Shown piece after piece: positions 24,730 to 38,870 of a stretch of 64,000 nucleotides of DNA (positions are counted from its first letter, which is position 1; each line of letters begins with the position of its first letter). This DNA is from Epichloe hybrida (lineage: Eukaryota; Ascomycota; Sordariomycetes; Hypocreales; Clavicipitaceae). The stretch covers positions 4,712,001-4,776,000 of the forward strand of contig JAFEKR010000001.1 in the NCBI GenBank assembly GCA_019022495.1. The letters are read 5' to 3'. The notes under the pieces were generated by a model. The model was not told where the DNA came from. It saw only the letters and a list, made by a program, of their open reading frames with translations, and did no database searches. The position numbers were made by a program, and so were the translations under genes.

Positions 24730-27700
24730 TGTTGGATTCACAGGGTATTGAATTCAATGTGTAATACAGTCGTGAGCCCGAAGAATAGTATTGTCATCGA
24801 TTATCTATTCTAGGCTGCGTTGTCTGTTATTATAATTAATTAAGTTGTAGGAAAAGAGAGGTAAAAAGCTAGAAGTTATAATATATAAAGGGAAAAGGGG
24901 TTACGCGTTTATATCCCTATATTTCCTAGCTAATTAACATGCTAGGTTATAGGTCACGTGTAGGGTCCGCGCGCGGCCTAAGCTTCTGCTAGGTAATTAT
25001 GGCTATAATGCGTGATTAATATTACCTTTATTCTAACACTAGAACTTCTCTCTTTTAATATAATTATTAACGCATGATATTAATCGCAGAAATAAAAAAG
25101 GAAAGATAGATTAAGAATATAATTAATAAAAGATATAAGGAAAAGAACTTATAGCCTATCTAGGTGTATAGTTACTAATAAAAGGGAAATAATAATCTTA
25201 CTTAGCCTATAAGCCTATATAAGGATAAGTAAGTCCTTCTAAATCCCTTCTTTTCCTTAAAATAATATATATACTATACTATAGCATATATATAATATCT
25301 TCCTCCTCCTTAGTAATACCTTTATTCTCCTACACACTATTATTAATTTCTATAGTCTACTAGGAGGGCCTAGTAGGCTAGCGTGGTTATAGCTGCTAGG
25401 GATATTAACTATAAGGGCATAGATTCCCTATGTATTACTATCTTATCCTTATAGCTAGCCTCCTAGAGAATTACCTTTTCCTCTTACTATATATGTGTTA
25501 TATATAGGTAACCTATCCCTCTATCTAGATAGTTATTTAGTTAGTTAAGATAAAGCTCTTAAGGGCCTTATTAGGTAATGCCTTTATAAAGGTATTAGCT
25601 AGGTTATTCTCTCTATTAATCTATTAGATCTTATAGAGTTCTTAGTGTTTATATAACTATTAAAGGGCTATAATATTAATTATTAGGTATTTCTCCTTTA
25701 TTATACTAAGCTTAATAAGGCACTTATATAAGGAGTATAAATTCATATATATAATAACTAGGATCTTTAGGAGCTTTAGTTAGTTAGTAACTAAGTTTAG
25801 GGTAGTTATGATTACATAAGCTATATTAACACTAGCTACTATACTATAAACTTCTAAGGTAAGCATGCTTTATATAACTCTCTTACTCTTTGTTAAGCTA
25901 AAGTGTATAATATTACCTTTAATTATAAATTTACTATTAGTATAGTCTTTGTTTACTAGGATAAGTATATATCCTAGTTATAAGGATAGGTCCTAGTTAT
26001 TAGTAAAGGATTTATTTATAAAGGTAAAGAGCTTTACCTTCTTAAGGTTAATTAGGATAAATATCAGACCTCTCTCTAGGTAATCTATCTACTACTTTAG
26101 GTAGTAATTAAGGGCTTTTATATCCTCTAGGGTTAGCTCCTAGTGTTATATAGTAATAGATAGGTTAAAGCAAGCCTCTAGTTAGTAAATTAAGGCAATA
26201 TAAGCACCTTAGGCCCTCTGCTTAACGTATTTACGCTTTAAGTTAGTTATTAGAACTAACTTTAACTTATTACTTTGCCCTTTCTGCTAGATCTTAATAG
26301 TATTATTCTCTAGTAAGATAATACCACTATTAAACATAAGAGAGTAGTCCTAAGTTAGGAATTACTTTAGCTTTATATTAAAGCTTACTATAGTAAGCTA
26401 GGTCTTTTCCTTCTTAGAGAACTTCTTGTCTAAGAGGCTAATTATATTATTAGTTTATATTTTAATATAGGTAAAGTTAGGGCTTTCCTTTATAGTTATA
26501 AGTAGGTAGGGATTGTATATAAAGGTTTTTATCTAGAGGTTCTCTCTATAATGCTTGTAATATATAACTTACTAGTGTGTTCCTACCTCTACAAGCCTGT
26601 AAAGGGGTTTTATAACCTTTAAGATTATACTAGGCAGGTAGAGATGCCGTATCTAAATTAGTAAGCGCGCTAGGATTAGCCGCTCTAGTAATATATAGGC
26701 CTATACATAAGCCTAATAAATATCTCTTAGCTAGATAAGGAATTTCCTTAATCTTACTAATAGGGCTATTACAAGGATAAGACGTTAGCTTATGTGTTAA
26801 ATTATTAGGGCCTGTGTAAGAATAGCTTATTTCCCTTTATCCTCACACCCTTAGATTATAAGGCGTAACTTTTTATAGGGTTCTATTATCTTACCCTTAA
26901 TCTTATTAATAATCTAGGAATTAAAGATTTAAATTCCACTATGTTTTTCCTTATTAAATATAATGAATTTAAATATACCTTGCTTAATTAGAGCGTTAAT
27001 TTCCGCTTTTATTAATAGCTTAAAAGGTTTACTAGGGGTCTTAATAATTCCTTCCTTATATAACTTAATTATAAGAGCTAGGTTACTATATTCTTTTACT
27101 AATAGGAAGGTATTAGCACCTTAAGGCATTATAGGAGCGTTTTTCTATAGCCTTCCGTATCCTTACTTTAATAGTATTAGTAGTATTATATTCTTATTAT
27201 AGGCCTCTTACCCTTTCTCTCCTTTCTCTTTACTAGGTTATATTAGGATTATTATAGTAGGGCTTAATAGATATTAACCTAAAGGTGTTTAGGCCTCTAG
27301 GCATATTAAGTATATAGCTCTTTTTAGTAATTATTAGCAGCTTATATAAACCTGCCTATCCCTTACCTTCTTACTAGACCTTAACCTTTAATCTAAGTAG
27401 TAGGCTAAGGGTCTTTAAGGTATCTAGGCTATTATATTTAGTAAGGGCCTTATTAACCTTCTAGATAGTATAGAGTCTCTTAATCTCTTTAGTAGCCTTC
27501 TATACTACAATCACACGCTATATAATATTAGGTAATAGTAAGGACTTATTTTACATAAGTAGGCTTTAAAGATAAGGAGGGTTAGGACAAGACTATTAAG
27601 GCCTACGGTATTATTTAAGGCCTTAATTACTATTTAAAGAGCAATAGGTTCTAGTATTATAGGGTATTTACGTCTAATTATATTATAGGCTCTTCGGAGC

Positions 27701-30700
27701 GGCCTATAATACCTCTTAACCTTCCCTATGCTATAGTGTACCTTAATAAGGACTTCCTTAATTAAAATTAATATTAAAGCTATAAATTATCTAAATTCAT
27801 TGCCATAGAAGTTCATTCTAGTGTCTATAATAATAAAGTCTAGGGGGCCTAGGTAAGCATTAATCTAGTATATTTAGAGGGCTTCCTAGGTTATTTTTGT
27901 AAAGATATTATTAAGGAATTTCGCTACATTAAACGCTATAGCTATATCTATAGTATAAAGTATAGGGCAGTTACTATTTAAGTAAAAGATATTTACTATT
28001 ACTTTATAATTAAAGCTACACTTATCCTTAAGGGTAAACTTAAAGCAATTAGGGCTATTTACATGTATTTAGTATTAGTAGCAGATTCTTATTAGCTCCC
28101 TAATAGCTTTAATGTTAATATTATGCCCTAATCTATAAAGAACCTTATGTAAATGTCAGATTAATAGATACCTAAAGCGGCAATATAATTACTATAGCTT
28201 ACCTTCTATAAGGTAACTCTAAGCAACTACTTTTTCTTTCTATATAAGAAGCATCTAGGCATGCCCCTATTTGCGTATAATAGGCACTTTAATATTTCCT
28301 TATTATAGTGTATTCTTAGAGATATTAAAGTTAATCTTTAGATAGTCTATATTATTAAGGGATAAGAGAAATAAAGTATTTATAGGGATAACCTAAAAAA
28401 GGATATTTCTAAAGGGAGTAGGCATATTAGCTAATCTAAGCGTGATAATTAGGTCTCCCGCGCTAAATCTAACTAATACCTTCTTCTCTATTAATTTATT
28501 AAGCTATAATATAGGCATCTAACGTTATAAAGTAAGAAATTAAGGGTGCCCTACTGTAGAGAACTTTACAGCTCCTATATTAGGCATAATCCCTTAGAAT
28601 ATTATATAGGAATAGCAATCTTCTAATATAAATATTACTAGGGCTTTATTTATAAGTTCTTACTAAAAGGGGTCTTCTTTACTTAGGCTATAATACGCTA
28701 CTTACCTTATTAGGAATTAAACTATTTTCTTGCTATTAATATAAGTTCTATATGTAAAGAAGCTTATAGGTACTAGCCTATCTGTATTATTAGGGCTATT
28801 ATTAAATCTAATGCTCTTTATATACTAAGCGATTTTATTATTAATAAGGGGTTAGGACTTGTGTTCTCCCTTATACTAAGTAAGGAATAAATAATATAAG
28901 TTATCTATTAGATCTATAAGGTAGTGGTTCTTAAAGTATTAAAACGCCTTCTTATAGTCCTCTTTAGGGTGCTTAAATAACTAGTATCCTTCCTTACTAT
29001 ATATATAGCACTTCTTTATGTAGGGAGTACCTTCTCTTCCTTATAATTTTAAGGGGTATTAGGTCTCTTTTCTATTTCTATTATATCTTTAGTTAGTCTA
29101 GAATTACTCTAGGGTTATAGCTTTAGTTAGGAACTATTAATAGTTCTTCTTCTTTTCCTTAATAAGATAAAGGGTCATTCTAATCCGTTTATAAAACTCC
29201 TATAGTCTATCTAGTAGATTTATAATTACTTCTTTATACTCTAGAATACTATAATAGGCTCTAATAAGTTAATTCTAGAGTGCCCTTTTAGTTTAGCCTA
29301 CTTTAGGCACTACTTATTATAAGATGGCTAGTCTTTCTATAAGTTTATTAAAGTATTTAATTATTAACTTACTTAGGTTATTATTTATTATTTCTTATAG
29401 GGAAGTATTATTTTACTCTAGTAAATATCTTTACTATATATTCTTAGTTTTAAATTATTCTTTTATATAGCTAATAAGCATAAGGAGATCTTATAGTTAT
29501 TTAGGTTTAGAGAGGTAGTTTATATAGTATTATAGTGCTTTACCTTTAAGTATAACCTTAAAAGTATAACTAGCTTATTTAAGCTAGATATTAAGTAACT
29601 CACACTTTTTATAAAATATTTAAAGCTTTAATTTAAGGATATTATAGTTATTAGCGCTATAGAGTTATTCTTTAGGGTATACCTTAGATAGGTTAATAAT
29701 TTACTTTAGTAAAGGTCTCTAGGTCTATAGGGGTTCTCTAGGTATTTCCTTTTATATCTATAAAAGGGGTAGTAAGGTCTTTAGAAAGTAAGAGGGTAGC
29801 TTTATAAGTAGCACCCTTAGGGCTTATTATTCTCTCTAATCCTTCTCTTCCTTATATTAGGAAGGAGAAATTATAGCTTTTTAAGCTATACTAATAGGGG
29901 CATTACTAGCCCTAGATAGCATAGGTTACCTCTATTAGTAACTCTCCTACTTAGGGGTATTATTAGCAGTATTACTAGGGTAATACTACTAACTTACCTC
30001 TAGTAAAGGTATAGGTAAGGGAGTTACCTATAGATACTTATAAATAGCATCCTTAGGTAGTCTTAACTCTAGGTTAATTAACTTTCCTAGGGGAGATTAG
30101 CTAGGCCTTCCTAGAGGGGATTAACTTAGTCTTCCTAGGGGAGTCTAGCTTATTAATCCTTTTAATAGTAATTATACTAATAAATAAGGTAATAAGGTAG
30201 GTTACCTAGTTCTAATATTACTATTATCTAGTAGATTATAGAAGAACTCTTTGTTTTATAGGTTCTTTTAGAAGCCTATATACTTCTTCCTAGCCTCTTT
30301 AATTTCTTTAAGAGTCTAAAATCTAAATTCTTCTTAGTTTACTACTTCTTTAAGGTTATTTACTATCTTAGTGCCTCTTCTAATAGTTATATATACTCTA
30401 TTATAAAGAAAATAGTCTTAAAGTCTATTCTATAAAAGGTCTCTCCTTACTATAAACTTATCCCTTAACTATTTATAGAAGTTATTACTAAATTTAGAGA
30501 ATAGTATTCTTCTAAATAATCCTTACTTCTTATATTATTTAGTCTTTATAAGGATATAAAGACTAATTTCCTTAGGTATTATTATCTCTTTATATTTAGA
30601 ACTTCCTATTTATTAGAGTAGTTCTTTTATAATATATTATTAAAGCCTTATAGAGATATAGGGGTATAGGTTAGTGTAAATAGGGGTTTTTTCTTTGTTA

Positions 30701-31519
30701 AGGTATTTATTATTATCTCCTATTTTAATACCTTCTATAGCATTATTATAGCTATTAGTCTTACTAGGAACTCTAAATTAACTAGAGGTCCTAGATAGTC
30801 TAGCTATATTTAATATTCTAATTAATTAAGGGAGGTAGATCTTATAATATAAGGAGAAAAGGGGTATACTTGTGATTATATAATATGTTTTAAATATAAA
30901 GGATTGTAAGGTAAGGTAGTTAACTTTAAATATATAATAGAATATATAATAAAGAAAGATAAGGGAATAGCTTAGCTACTAGTATTAAACCTTTCTTTGT
31001 TATTTCAGAGTCTATATAGATATAGATATTAATACTAAAGTAAAAAGAGAGCTATATTATACCTTTCTATTAGCATAACTTATTATTAAACGTGGCCCTC
31101 CTATTATATAAGGCAAGTCATCGTTAGATAAGCTACCTTTTCTAATTAACCTTGCTAATCTACGGTGTTCGAAGACTATGTGGTTATCTGTGAAGGTAAC
31201 TACTAATTAGTGTTAGATTTATAGGGTATTAAATTTAATGTGTAATATAGTTATAAGCCTAAAGAATAGTATTGTTATTAATTATTTATTCTAGGCTACA
31301 TTATTTGTTATTATAATTAATTAAGTTATAGGAAAAGAGAGGTAAAAAGCTAGAAGTTATAATACATAAAGGGAAAAGGGGTTACGCGTTTGTGTCCCTA
31401 TATTTCCTAGCTAATTAACGTGCTAGGTTATGGGTTACGTGTGGGGTCCGCGCGCGGCCTAAGCTTCTGCTAGGTAATTACGGCTGCGACGCGCGATTGA
31501 TATTACCTTTGTTCCAACA
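24730..31519 (-). mobile_element. Copia A3, full-length, minus strand (6,790 bp)
   Basis: The 309-bp LTRs at 24,730-25,038 and 31,211-31,519 and the exact duplication AAAAC (24,725-24,729; 31,520-31,524) define it. It belongs to the copia A family on the opposite strand to A1 and A2. The leader at 30,739-31,210 starts, on the coding strand, with CTAATTAGTAGTTA. The tail at 25,039-25,470 carries the purine tract. The outer ends of both LTRs are clean and the inner ends RIP-mutated. Confidence 0.93.
25471..30738 (-). pseudogene. Copia A3 Gag-Pol polyprotein, RIP-inactivated
   Basis: From the mutated start (ATA at 30,738) to TAA (25,473-25,471) it spans 5,268 nt, 18 nt shorter than the other copies. 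Part of the loss, about 14 bp, lies near 27,235, where A4 has a longer version, so this copy may also carry frameshifts. In coding order: zinc knuckle about 29,000, protease about 28,570, integrase about 28,150-27,450, RT about 27,000-26,250, RNase H about 26,050-25,560. RIP-type stops run throughout. Confidence 0.85.
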
Positions 31520-31565
31520 AAAACCCTTTTTATTATTTTATTTACTATTACTAAGAATTATTTTC

Positions 31566-31807
<242 letters not shown>

Positions 31808-32159
31808 TCTAATTATAATAATACCCTAAACTAATATAATAAAATTAATTAGTAACTTAGAAGAAATAACTAGAAGTTAATAAAGTATATACTTAGTACT
31901 TATATATTATAATTAATAGGATAAAAACTTAAAAAAAGCTTAAATAATTTATTTACTATTTAAACTAATTAAACATTACTTTTAGCTTTATAATTCTAAA
32001 GCTTTAAGAAGTTATATATACTAACTTTATATATCTCCTCACTATAATATATAAAGAAAGTATAAAAGATAGTAATATTTATAAAGTATTTATATATAAC
32101 TAATAGTATTAATTAAATTAGGCTATATAACTAAATTAAGTTATTAAAAAAATTAAAAC

Positions 32160-32640
32160 TTATTTTTAGTTATAATACTAGGACCCACTTTTATTTTATA
32201 TAACTACTTTAATAACTATATTAACTTTAATAAGCTTTATTATAACTACTATAACTTATTTTAAAATGTAATACTAAGACCCACTTTTATTGTATATACT
32301 ATAGCTACTTTAATAACTATATTAACTTTAATAAGCTTAATTATAACTACTATAACTTATTTTAAAATGTAATACTAAGACCCACTTTTATTTTATATAC
32401 TATAACTACTTTAATAAGTATAATAACTGTAATAAGCTTTATTATAGCTAGTTAAACCTATTTTAAGATAAAATAATAGGACCCACTTTTATTTTATATA
32501 TTATAACTACTTTAATAAATATAATAACTTTAATAAGCTTTATTATAGTTAGTTAAACTTATTTTAAGATATAATACTAAGACCTACCTTTATTTGATAT
32601 ACTATAACTATTTTAATAACTATAATAACTCTAATAAGCT
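32160..32640 (-). repeat. About 100-bp tandem repeat with GACCCACTTTTA motif in MITE C
   Basis: About five units with GACCCACTTTTATT or close variants near 32,190, 32,279, 32,380 and 32,480, and a diverged one near 32,580. Same module as at 2,150-2,760 but on the other strand. Confidence 0.75.
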
Positions 32641-32838
32641 TTATTATAAGCTATTATAAGCTATTATAAGCTATTATAAGCTATTATAAGCTATTATAAG
32701 CTATTATAAGCTATTATAAGCTATTATAAGCTATTATAAGCTATTATAAGCTATTATGAGCTATTATAAGCTATTATAAGCTATTATAAGCTATTATAAG
32801 CTATTATAAGCTATTATAAGCTATTATAAAGATATTAT
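32641..32838 (+). repeat. 10-bp minisatellite (CTATTATAAG)n, about 19 units
   Basis: Near-perfect CTATTATAAG units with a single CTATTATGAG variant and a degenerate end. Same unit as at 12,031, 37,701 (reverse complement) and 58,851. Confidence 0.95.
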
Positions 32839-33051
32839 AAGCTAAGATAAATATTTTTACTAACACTACAAATGTAGTATTTGTAGTTAGTGTAGTTTAT
32901 AAAAATAAATTTGTAGTGTAATGTAGTGTAGTTTTTTTTCTCTTGTAGTTAGTGTAGTTTATAGTGTAGTGTAGTTTGTAGTGTAGTTACTACACTACAC
33001 TACAAAAACTACACTACAATACACATTGTAGTGCAATGCTCTGCTTACTAG

Positions 33052-34250
33052 ATAGCTTTAGCTTTATAGCTAGGTACTTTTAATTTAGATAGTTTATAAT
33101 AACTATAATCTAATAAGTTAAATACGTAAGGTAATATCTCTAGGCTTAAAATGCCTCTAAGATTACTAATAACTTAGTATTTAGGGTTAAGTAGTAAAGT
33201 TTAATATTAGTTAACTTCCTTAAAAAATATATTACTAGGTGCTAGCTACCTAGTACTAATATTATAAGTATAGCTCTAATTACATAACTAGATATATTTA
33301 TCTTTACTCTTAGTAAATAAAGTAAGTTAAAGTATACTAAGATTAGTGCCTCCTAGAACTTCTTTTAGAGTTCTCTAAATACTATAAGTTTACTAGGCTT
33401 TAGCTTAAACTCCGCTAGTCAAACACCCTTTAGATAGTTTATTAGCAGGACTACTACCCTACTATACTATTTTATAAAGTATTAGTAAAACCCTATAAAC
33501 CTAAGGAATAATTAAATATTAAACATATTATAGGGTATTAGCTAGGTTATAATAGCTTTAACCCTTAATGGTTTTATTTTAATACCTTTTTTAAATATAA
33601 TAAACCCTAGGAATTTTACCTATAATACTAAAAATTAATACTTCTTAAGGTTAATATAAAGATTTACATCTTAAAGTTACTCTAGCACTCTTTTAATATA
33701 CTCTATGTGTCTTATAGGGTTACTACTATATATTAGGATATTATTAAGGTAAATAATATAGAATTTATTTATAAGTCCCTTAAGAGTGTTATTAATATAT
33801 TCCTAAAAAGTAGCTAGCGCATTTACTAATCTAAATAGTATTACTAGGTACTTAAAGTACCTATAGTAGTAATAAAATGCTATCTTCTACTTATTACCCT
33901 TATAAATATATAGCTAGTAGTATGCCTCTTAGAGATCTAATAATATAAAAACTTTTATACTTACTAGTGAATTAAGAATTTGAGAGATTAATAGTAAGGG
34001 GGCCTTATTTTTAATAGTAATCCTATTAAGACCCTTATAATCTATATAAAGCCTTAATTTCCCTAATTTTTTTAGGATAAATAAAATTAAGGCTTTAGCT
34101 AGGCTTATTAATCTTCTAATCTATTCTTTCTCCTATATACTTATAAGGTACTCCCTAAGTACCTCTAGCTCTTTTTCTACTAGGTTATATATAAGTCCTT
34201 ATAGTAGCTATTTCCCCTTTTCTAATTTAATTATATAAGTATAACCCCTA
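33052..34250 (-). pseudogene. Gypsy C reverse transcriptase/RNase H region
   Basis: The minus strand reads YIIYLNNILIYSS at about 33,722-33,762, the gypsy RT active site YLDDILIYS with both catalytic Asp changed to Asn, a change RIP makes from GAT/GAC. RT fingers/palm sequence extends right to about 34,200, and the thumb and RNase H side extends left to 33,052, continuing at 24,329 across MITE C. Non-functional. Confidence 0.82.
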
Positions 34251-35074
34251 AGTTCTAGGAGCTTACTAGCTAGATCTTTTAAAAACATATTTATAAATTT
34301 TACGTACTTCTCTAGGATTTACTATTAGGGTGTGTTACTATCTATTTCTTATATAAACACTACTAGCTTCTTATAAAATACTACCTAGAGTACTATTATG
34401 CTTCTTAGTTTCTTTTTCTTTAGGGGCTAGATATTACCTATTACTATTACTATAACTATATTATAAGTTAAGTTATTACTTACTATATCTCCTATTAGCA
34501 AAACTTTATTAGTATCCCTCTTTTTTATTCTAAGCTTAATTACTTTAACTTTTAGTAATACTAGTAATAGTATAATAGAAAACTACTTTACTACCTTATA
34601 TAGTTATTACTTACCTAAAGTAAATATAATATATTCTTTAGTTATTAGAAACCTCTAAAAGCCTTACTTCTAATCTATTACTATAGGTTTATACTCTAGG
34701 GTCTAGTTTATTCCTAGGAGTATTCCTTCTTTAGTATTAGTAATATAGTAGCTAACTTAGTAAACCCTTATATAGCCTATACTATCCTTTACCTTAACTA
34801 GTCTATATAATATTCCTTAGTATAAGATCTTATTCTTACTTATACTTTCTAGTGTTACCTTTACTTTTACTATATTCTTCTAGTCCTATTTTAATAATAG
34901 CTTAGGGTAAATTATTAAATACTTTACTCCTATATTAAATAGCACTAGCACTACTAACTAGTAGTTATCTTACTATAAGAATACTTATATTCTTATTCTC
35001 TTATTTATAGGTTTCTTTATAGTAAGACTATTATCCTAGGCTTATACTAAACTAATTAGAATTTTATTTAGGTC
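34251..35074 (-). pseudogene. Gypsy C protease/gag-side remnant
   Basis: This lies between the RT and the copia B insertion, so by element order it should hold the protease and the spacer toward gag. The frame is too degraded for me to assign motifs. It continues at 43,567 after copia B. Confidence 0.5.
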
Positions 35075-35304
35075 TATTGGTTACACCAAGGGATTGGTAT
35101 GCACTAGTGTAACGTAGGGTCAGGTTTAATAATATAATAAGGTCTAAGGATTAAAGCTATTTACAGCGTTATGTAGCTACAAGAAAGGGGGACGCGAGTC
35201 ACATGTGTGCCTTGCGTACGGGTGCGGCTAATTATAGTGTAGCGTTACCACATATGCTTCACTTTCCTAGTGGTTAATCTAATATTAACCTAGTTATTAT
35301 AACA
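35075..35304 (-). repeat. Copia B 3' LTR (230 bp)
   Basis: Left LTR; the outer end keeps GGTTACACCAAGGGATTGG while the inner end is mutated (TAGTTATTATAACA against TAGTTGTCGTAACA in the other LTR). Confidence 0.9.
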
Positions 35305-37700
35305 CTAGTAACTTCTGTTTTTAGGGAGAAAGTAGGGTAGGATAGATCTAATACTAAAAGAGGGAATTAGTAAGTATATAAATAAAATAAGCCTATATAA
35401 GGATAAGTAAGTCCGATATTAAATTCGGACTCCTCATTAGTTAATAATATAATACAAAGAAAAATCGCTCAATCCGTAGATTAGAAAGCGGGCTTAATTA
35501 GGAGCTTTAAAAGCTTGAAAAACGCAGTAAAAATCAAAATCATTCAAATTAAACATAAGTGAATACAGGGAAATAAAAACGAGGGCTTCTTATTAGTTTG
35601 GCTATGGTTAGATTAGATTCTTATTAATCTTACCTAGTCTCTAGTCTCTTCACCTAGCCTTTAACTCAAATTATAGCTTTATTTAAGTTAATAAAGGTCT
35701 TAAGGCTCTTATTCAGAGATGCCTTCATTATCACATTAGCAAGGTTATTATTACTATTAATCTATCGCACTTTATAGATCTCTTATCGCTCGTACAACTG
35801 CCGAAGTGCTATAATGTTAATCATAAGGCATTTCTCCTTTATAGAACCTAGCTTTATAAGACACTTATATAATAAAAAAAAGTCCATATAGATAATCATA
35901 GGAATGCGGTTAATCTTTAATTAGTCCATAATTATATTAAGGGTTATAGTAATTACATAGGCTATATTAGCACCTTATACTATTAAGTACAGTTTAGAAG
36001 TAAGGGCACTACGAGTTACACGCTTACTCTTTATTAAACTATACGTAATAATATTACCTTTTAAGGTAAATATGTTATCTTTTGCCTCTTTATTACTAAT
36101 AATAATCACATATCCTATCTAGGAACTTTAATCTTTATTATTAGCAAGGGATTCATCCACAAACACAAACAACTTCGCATTCTCAAGGTCTAGAGGGATG
36201 TAATATAGGCCTTAGTCTTAATATTAGATTTACTAGTTAAGTTACTTATTTAATTAAGTTATATTATTAGGAGTTAGATCTTAATACTATACTACAATTA
36301 AGAGGTTGTAAAGGGCTTTAGGTTAATAGATAGTTATAATATAGCTTCCTTATGCTTATTATTTAATATAATCTTGCTTTATAGTTAGTAATTATAGGTT
36401 AATCTGCCTAATCTTCTTACTCTAGCCTTTCTAATGTAGTTCTATTAAGTTATTAGCGTTCTAGGTAAGGATATAACTATTAAAGATAAGGGGATTCTTA
36501 GCTAATAGCTTTTACTTTAGCTTTACTAAGAAATTCGCTTTCTATAGTTCCTTCTCTTTAAGGTTATAGAAATCCTAGTCACTAAGGCCTAGCGTATTAT
36601 TAGTTTGCATGCTAACTACTCTAAAGAGATTGTTATTATTCTCTTCCATAATTAGTAAGCATAGGTTATAGGACGAAGTTATTATCTTAAGCATTTCTTT
36701 ATAGTAATAGAAGTAGGTTACGAACTAGTGGGTTCTAGCCTCTGCGATTTTATATAAAGGCTTAATAACTTCTATAATGGTTCCTTTAGGGAATAGATAT
36801 ATTATCTGCTTAGGTAATATAGTGATAATTAATCTTATAAGCTGTGTTTTTAATTGCATGTAAGCTTATGTGATATCTTGAATCTATAGGATGATTCCTC
36901 TGGATCTAAGTAATAGTGCGATTGCAATAATTAATCATTAGCTTAATCTTTAGATTATTAGGGATTAGGTTAGGATAAATTCCTTCCCTTTGTTATTTAT
37001 CCCTTAAATCACAAGTCATGACTTTTCGTACAGCGTAGCTATTCCTTTACCTTTGATTTCTCTTACTATATGAGATTTAAAGAGTCTCTTATTACCATGC
37101 TTAGTAGGATTAAACAGCGTGAATCTAAATACGTTACAGGCTTGTAAAGCATTAATCTTAATCTAATCTAATAGCTTAAAGGGCTTGCCTAGGGTTATGA
37201 TTTTTCCTTCTTAACATAACTAAAGGGCTAGATCCTAATTAGCTTCTTCCTTTACTATAATAAATACTTTGCTTAATTTGCCGCTAGCTATAAGTTCCTC
37301 TATTAATACCTCTTCTTAGTCTTTATTTACTAAGTATATAATTACTATATATTCCGTTCCTATAAGGTTAAATTAAACCATAAGCTTCTTTTATAGTTTT
37401 CTACGCTTTCTCTTAGGCTATAGGAGTTCCTTATTTATTTCTAAAGCTTTAGGGATAATCTCTTTAATAGTTAGGGTCTTATCTGTATCCATAGCTTAGT
37501 CTTTACCAGAGCTTTGTACTACACTACACTACATCTTGTAGTATTTGTAGTGTAGTGTAGTATACTACACTACACTACATACTACACTACACTACATACT
37601 ACACTACACTACATACTACACTACAATGAAATTTTTCTACTACATGTAGTATTTGTAGTATTTTGTAGTATTTGTAGTATTTTGAATTTTTTAATAATAT

Positions 37701-37949
37701 AATAGCTTATACTAGCTTATAATAGCTTATAATAGCTTATAATAGCTTATAATAGCTTATAATAGCTTATAATAGCTTATAATAGCTTATAATAGCTTAT
37801 AATAGCTTATAATAGCTTATAATAGCTTATAATAGCTTATAATAGCTTATAATAGCTTATAATAGCTTATAATAGCTTATAATAGCTTATAATAGCTTAT
37901 AATAGCTTATAATAGCTTATAATAGCTTATAATAGCTTATAATAGCTTA
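37701..37949 (-). repeat. 10-bp minisatellite (AATAGCTTAT)n, about 25 units
   Basis: Near-perfect units; AATAGCTTAT is a rotation of the reverse complement of CTATTATAAG, so this is the same satellite as in MITEs B, C and E. It is the longest of the four arrays. Confidence 0.95.
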
Positions 37950-38362
37950 AAATTACTTAGAATAAGTAAGAATAGCTTTTATTACTTTATAATATTATAA
38001 GTATTAAAGTTTAATTAAGTTTAAATAATAAATAAATAACTTAAATAAAAATATTAGTAAGTATTAGTAAATTACTATAGAAAAAGCTTTACTTTTTAGT
38101 TATTTAGTATTTTAAGGTTTATAAAAATATTAGTAAAATAAAATACTTTTCTTTCTTATGTTTTTTTAAAATAATATTTAAAATAATAATAGTAGAAATA
38201 TATTATTTACCTTAGTTAGCTTTCTATATAGCTAGTACTAGTACTTTAGCTATAATAGTAATAATAATAATAATAAACTTTAATATCTCTTTTTTCTTTA
38301 ACTAAATTATAAAAAAAGTATAAAAGCTAGTAATAAATAAAAGAAATATCTAAAAGGACGCA

Positions 38363-38870
38363 CTTTAGACCCACTTTTATTAATATCTTCTTTTGTAGAA
38401 CTAGATTATAAAAACTAGAAAAGCTATAACTAAGTAATAAGTATAATTAAATAGACCCACTTTTAGACCCACTTTTATAAATCCCTTCTTTTCTAGGACT
38501 ATATTATAAAAACTATAAAAGTTATAAAATTAAGTAAGAGGTATAATTAAATAGACCCACTTTTAGACTCACTTTTATAAATCCCTTCTTTTCTAGGACT
38601 ATATTATAAAAACTATAAAAGTTATAAAATTAAGTAAGAGGTATAATTAAATAGACCCACTTTTAGACCCACTTTTATAAATCCCTTCTTTTCTAAGACT
38701 ATGTTATAAAAAACTATAAAAGTAATAAAATTAAGTAAGAGGTATAATTAAATAGACCCACTTTTAGACCCACTTTTATAAATTCCTTCTTTTCTAAGAC
38801 TATATTATAAAAACTATAAAAGTTATAAAATTAAGTAAGAGATATAACTAAATAACCCTACTTTAGACTA
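38363..38870 (-). repeat. 100-bp tandem repeat with GACCCACTTTTA motif in MITE D
   Basis: About five units at a 100-101 bp period. Each has one or two GACCCACTTTTA motifs followed by TAAATCCCTTCTTTTCTA. It is the best preserved version of this repeat in the window, with two neighbouring units nearly identical. Confidence 0.9.
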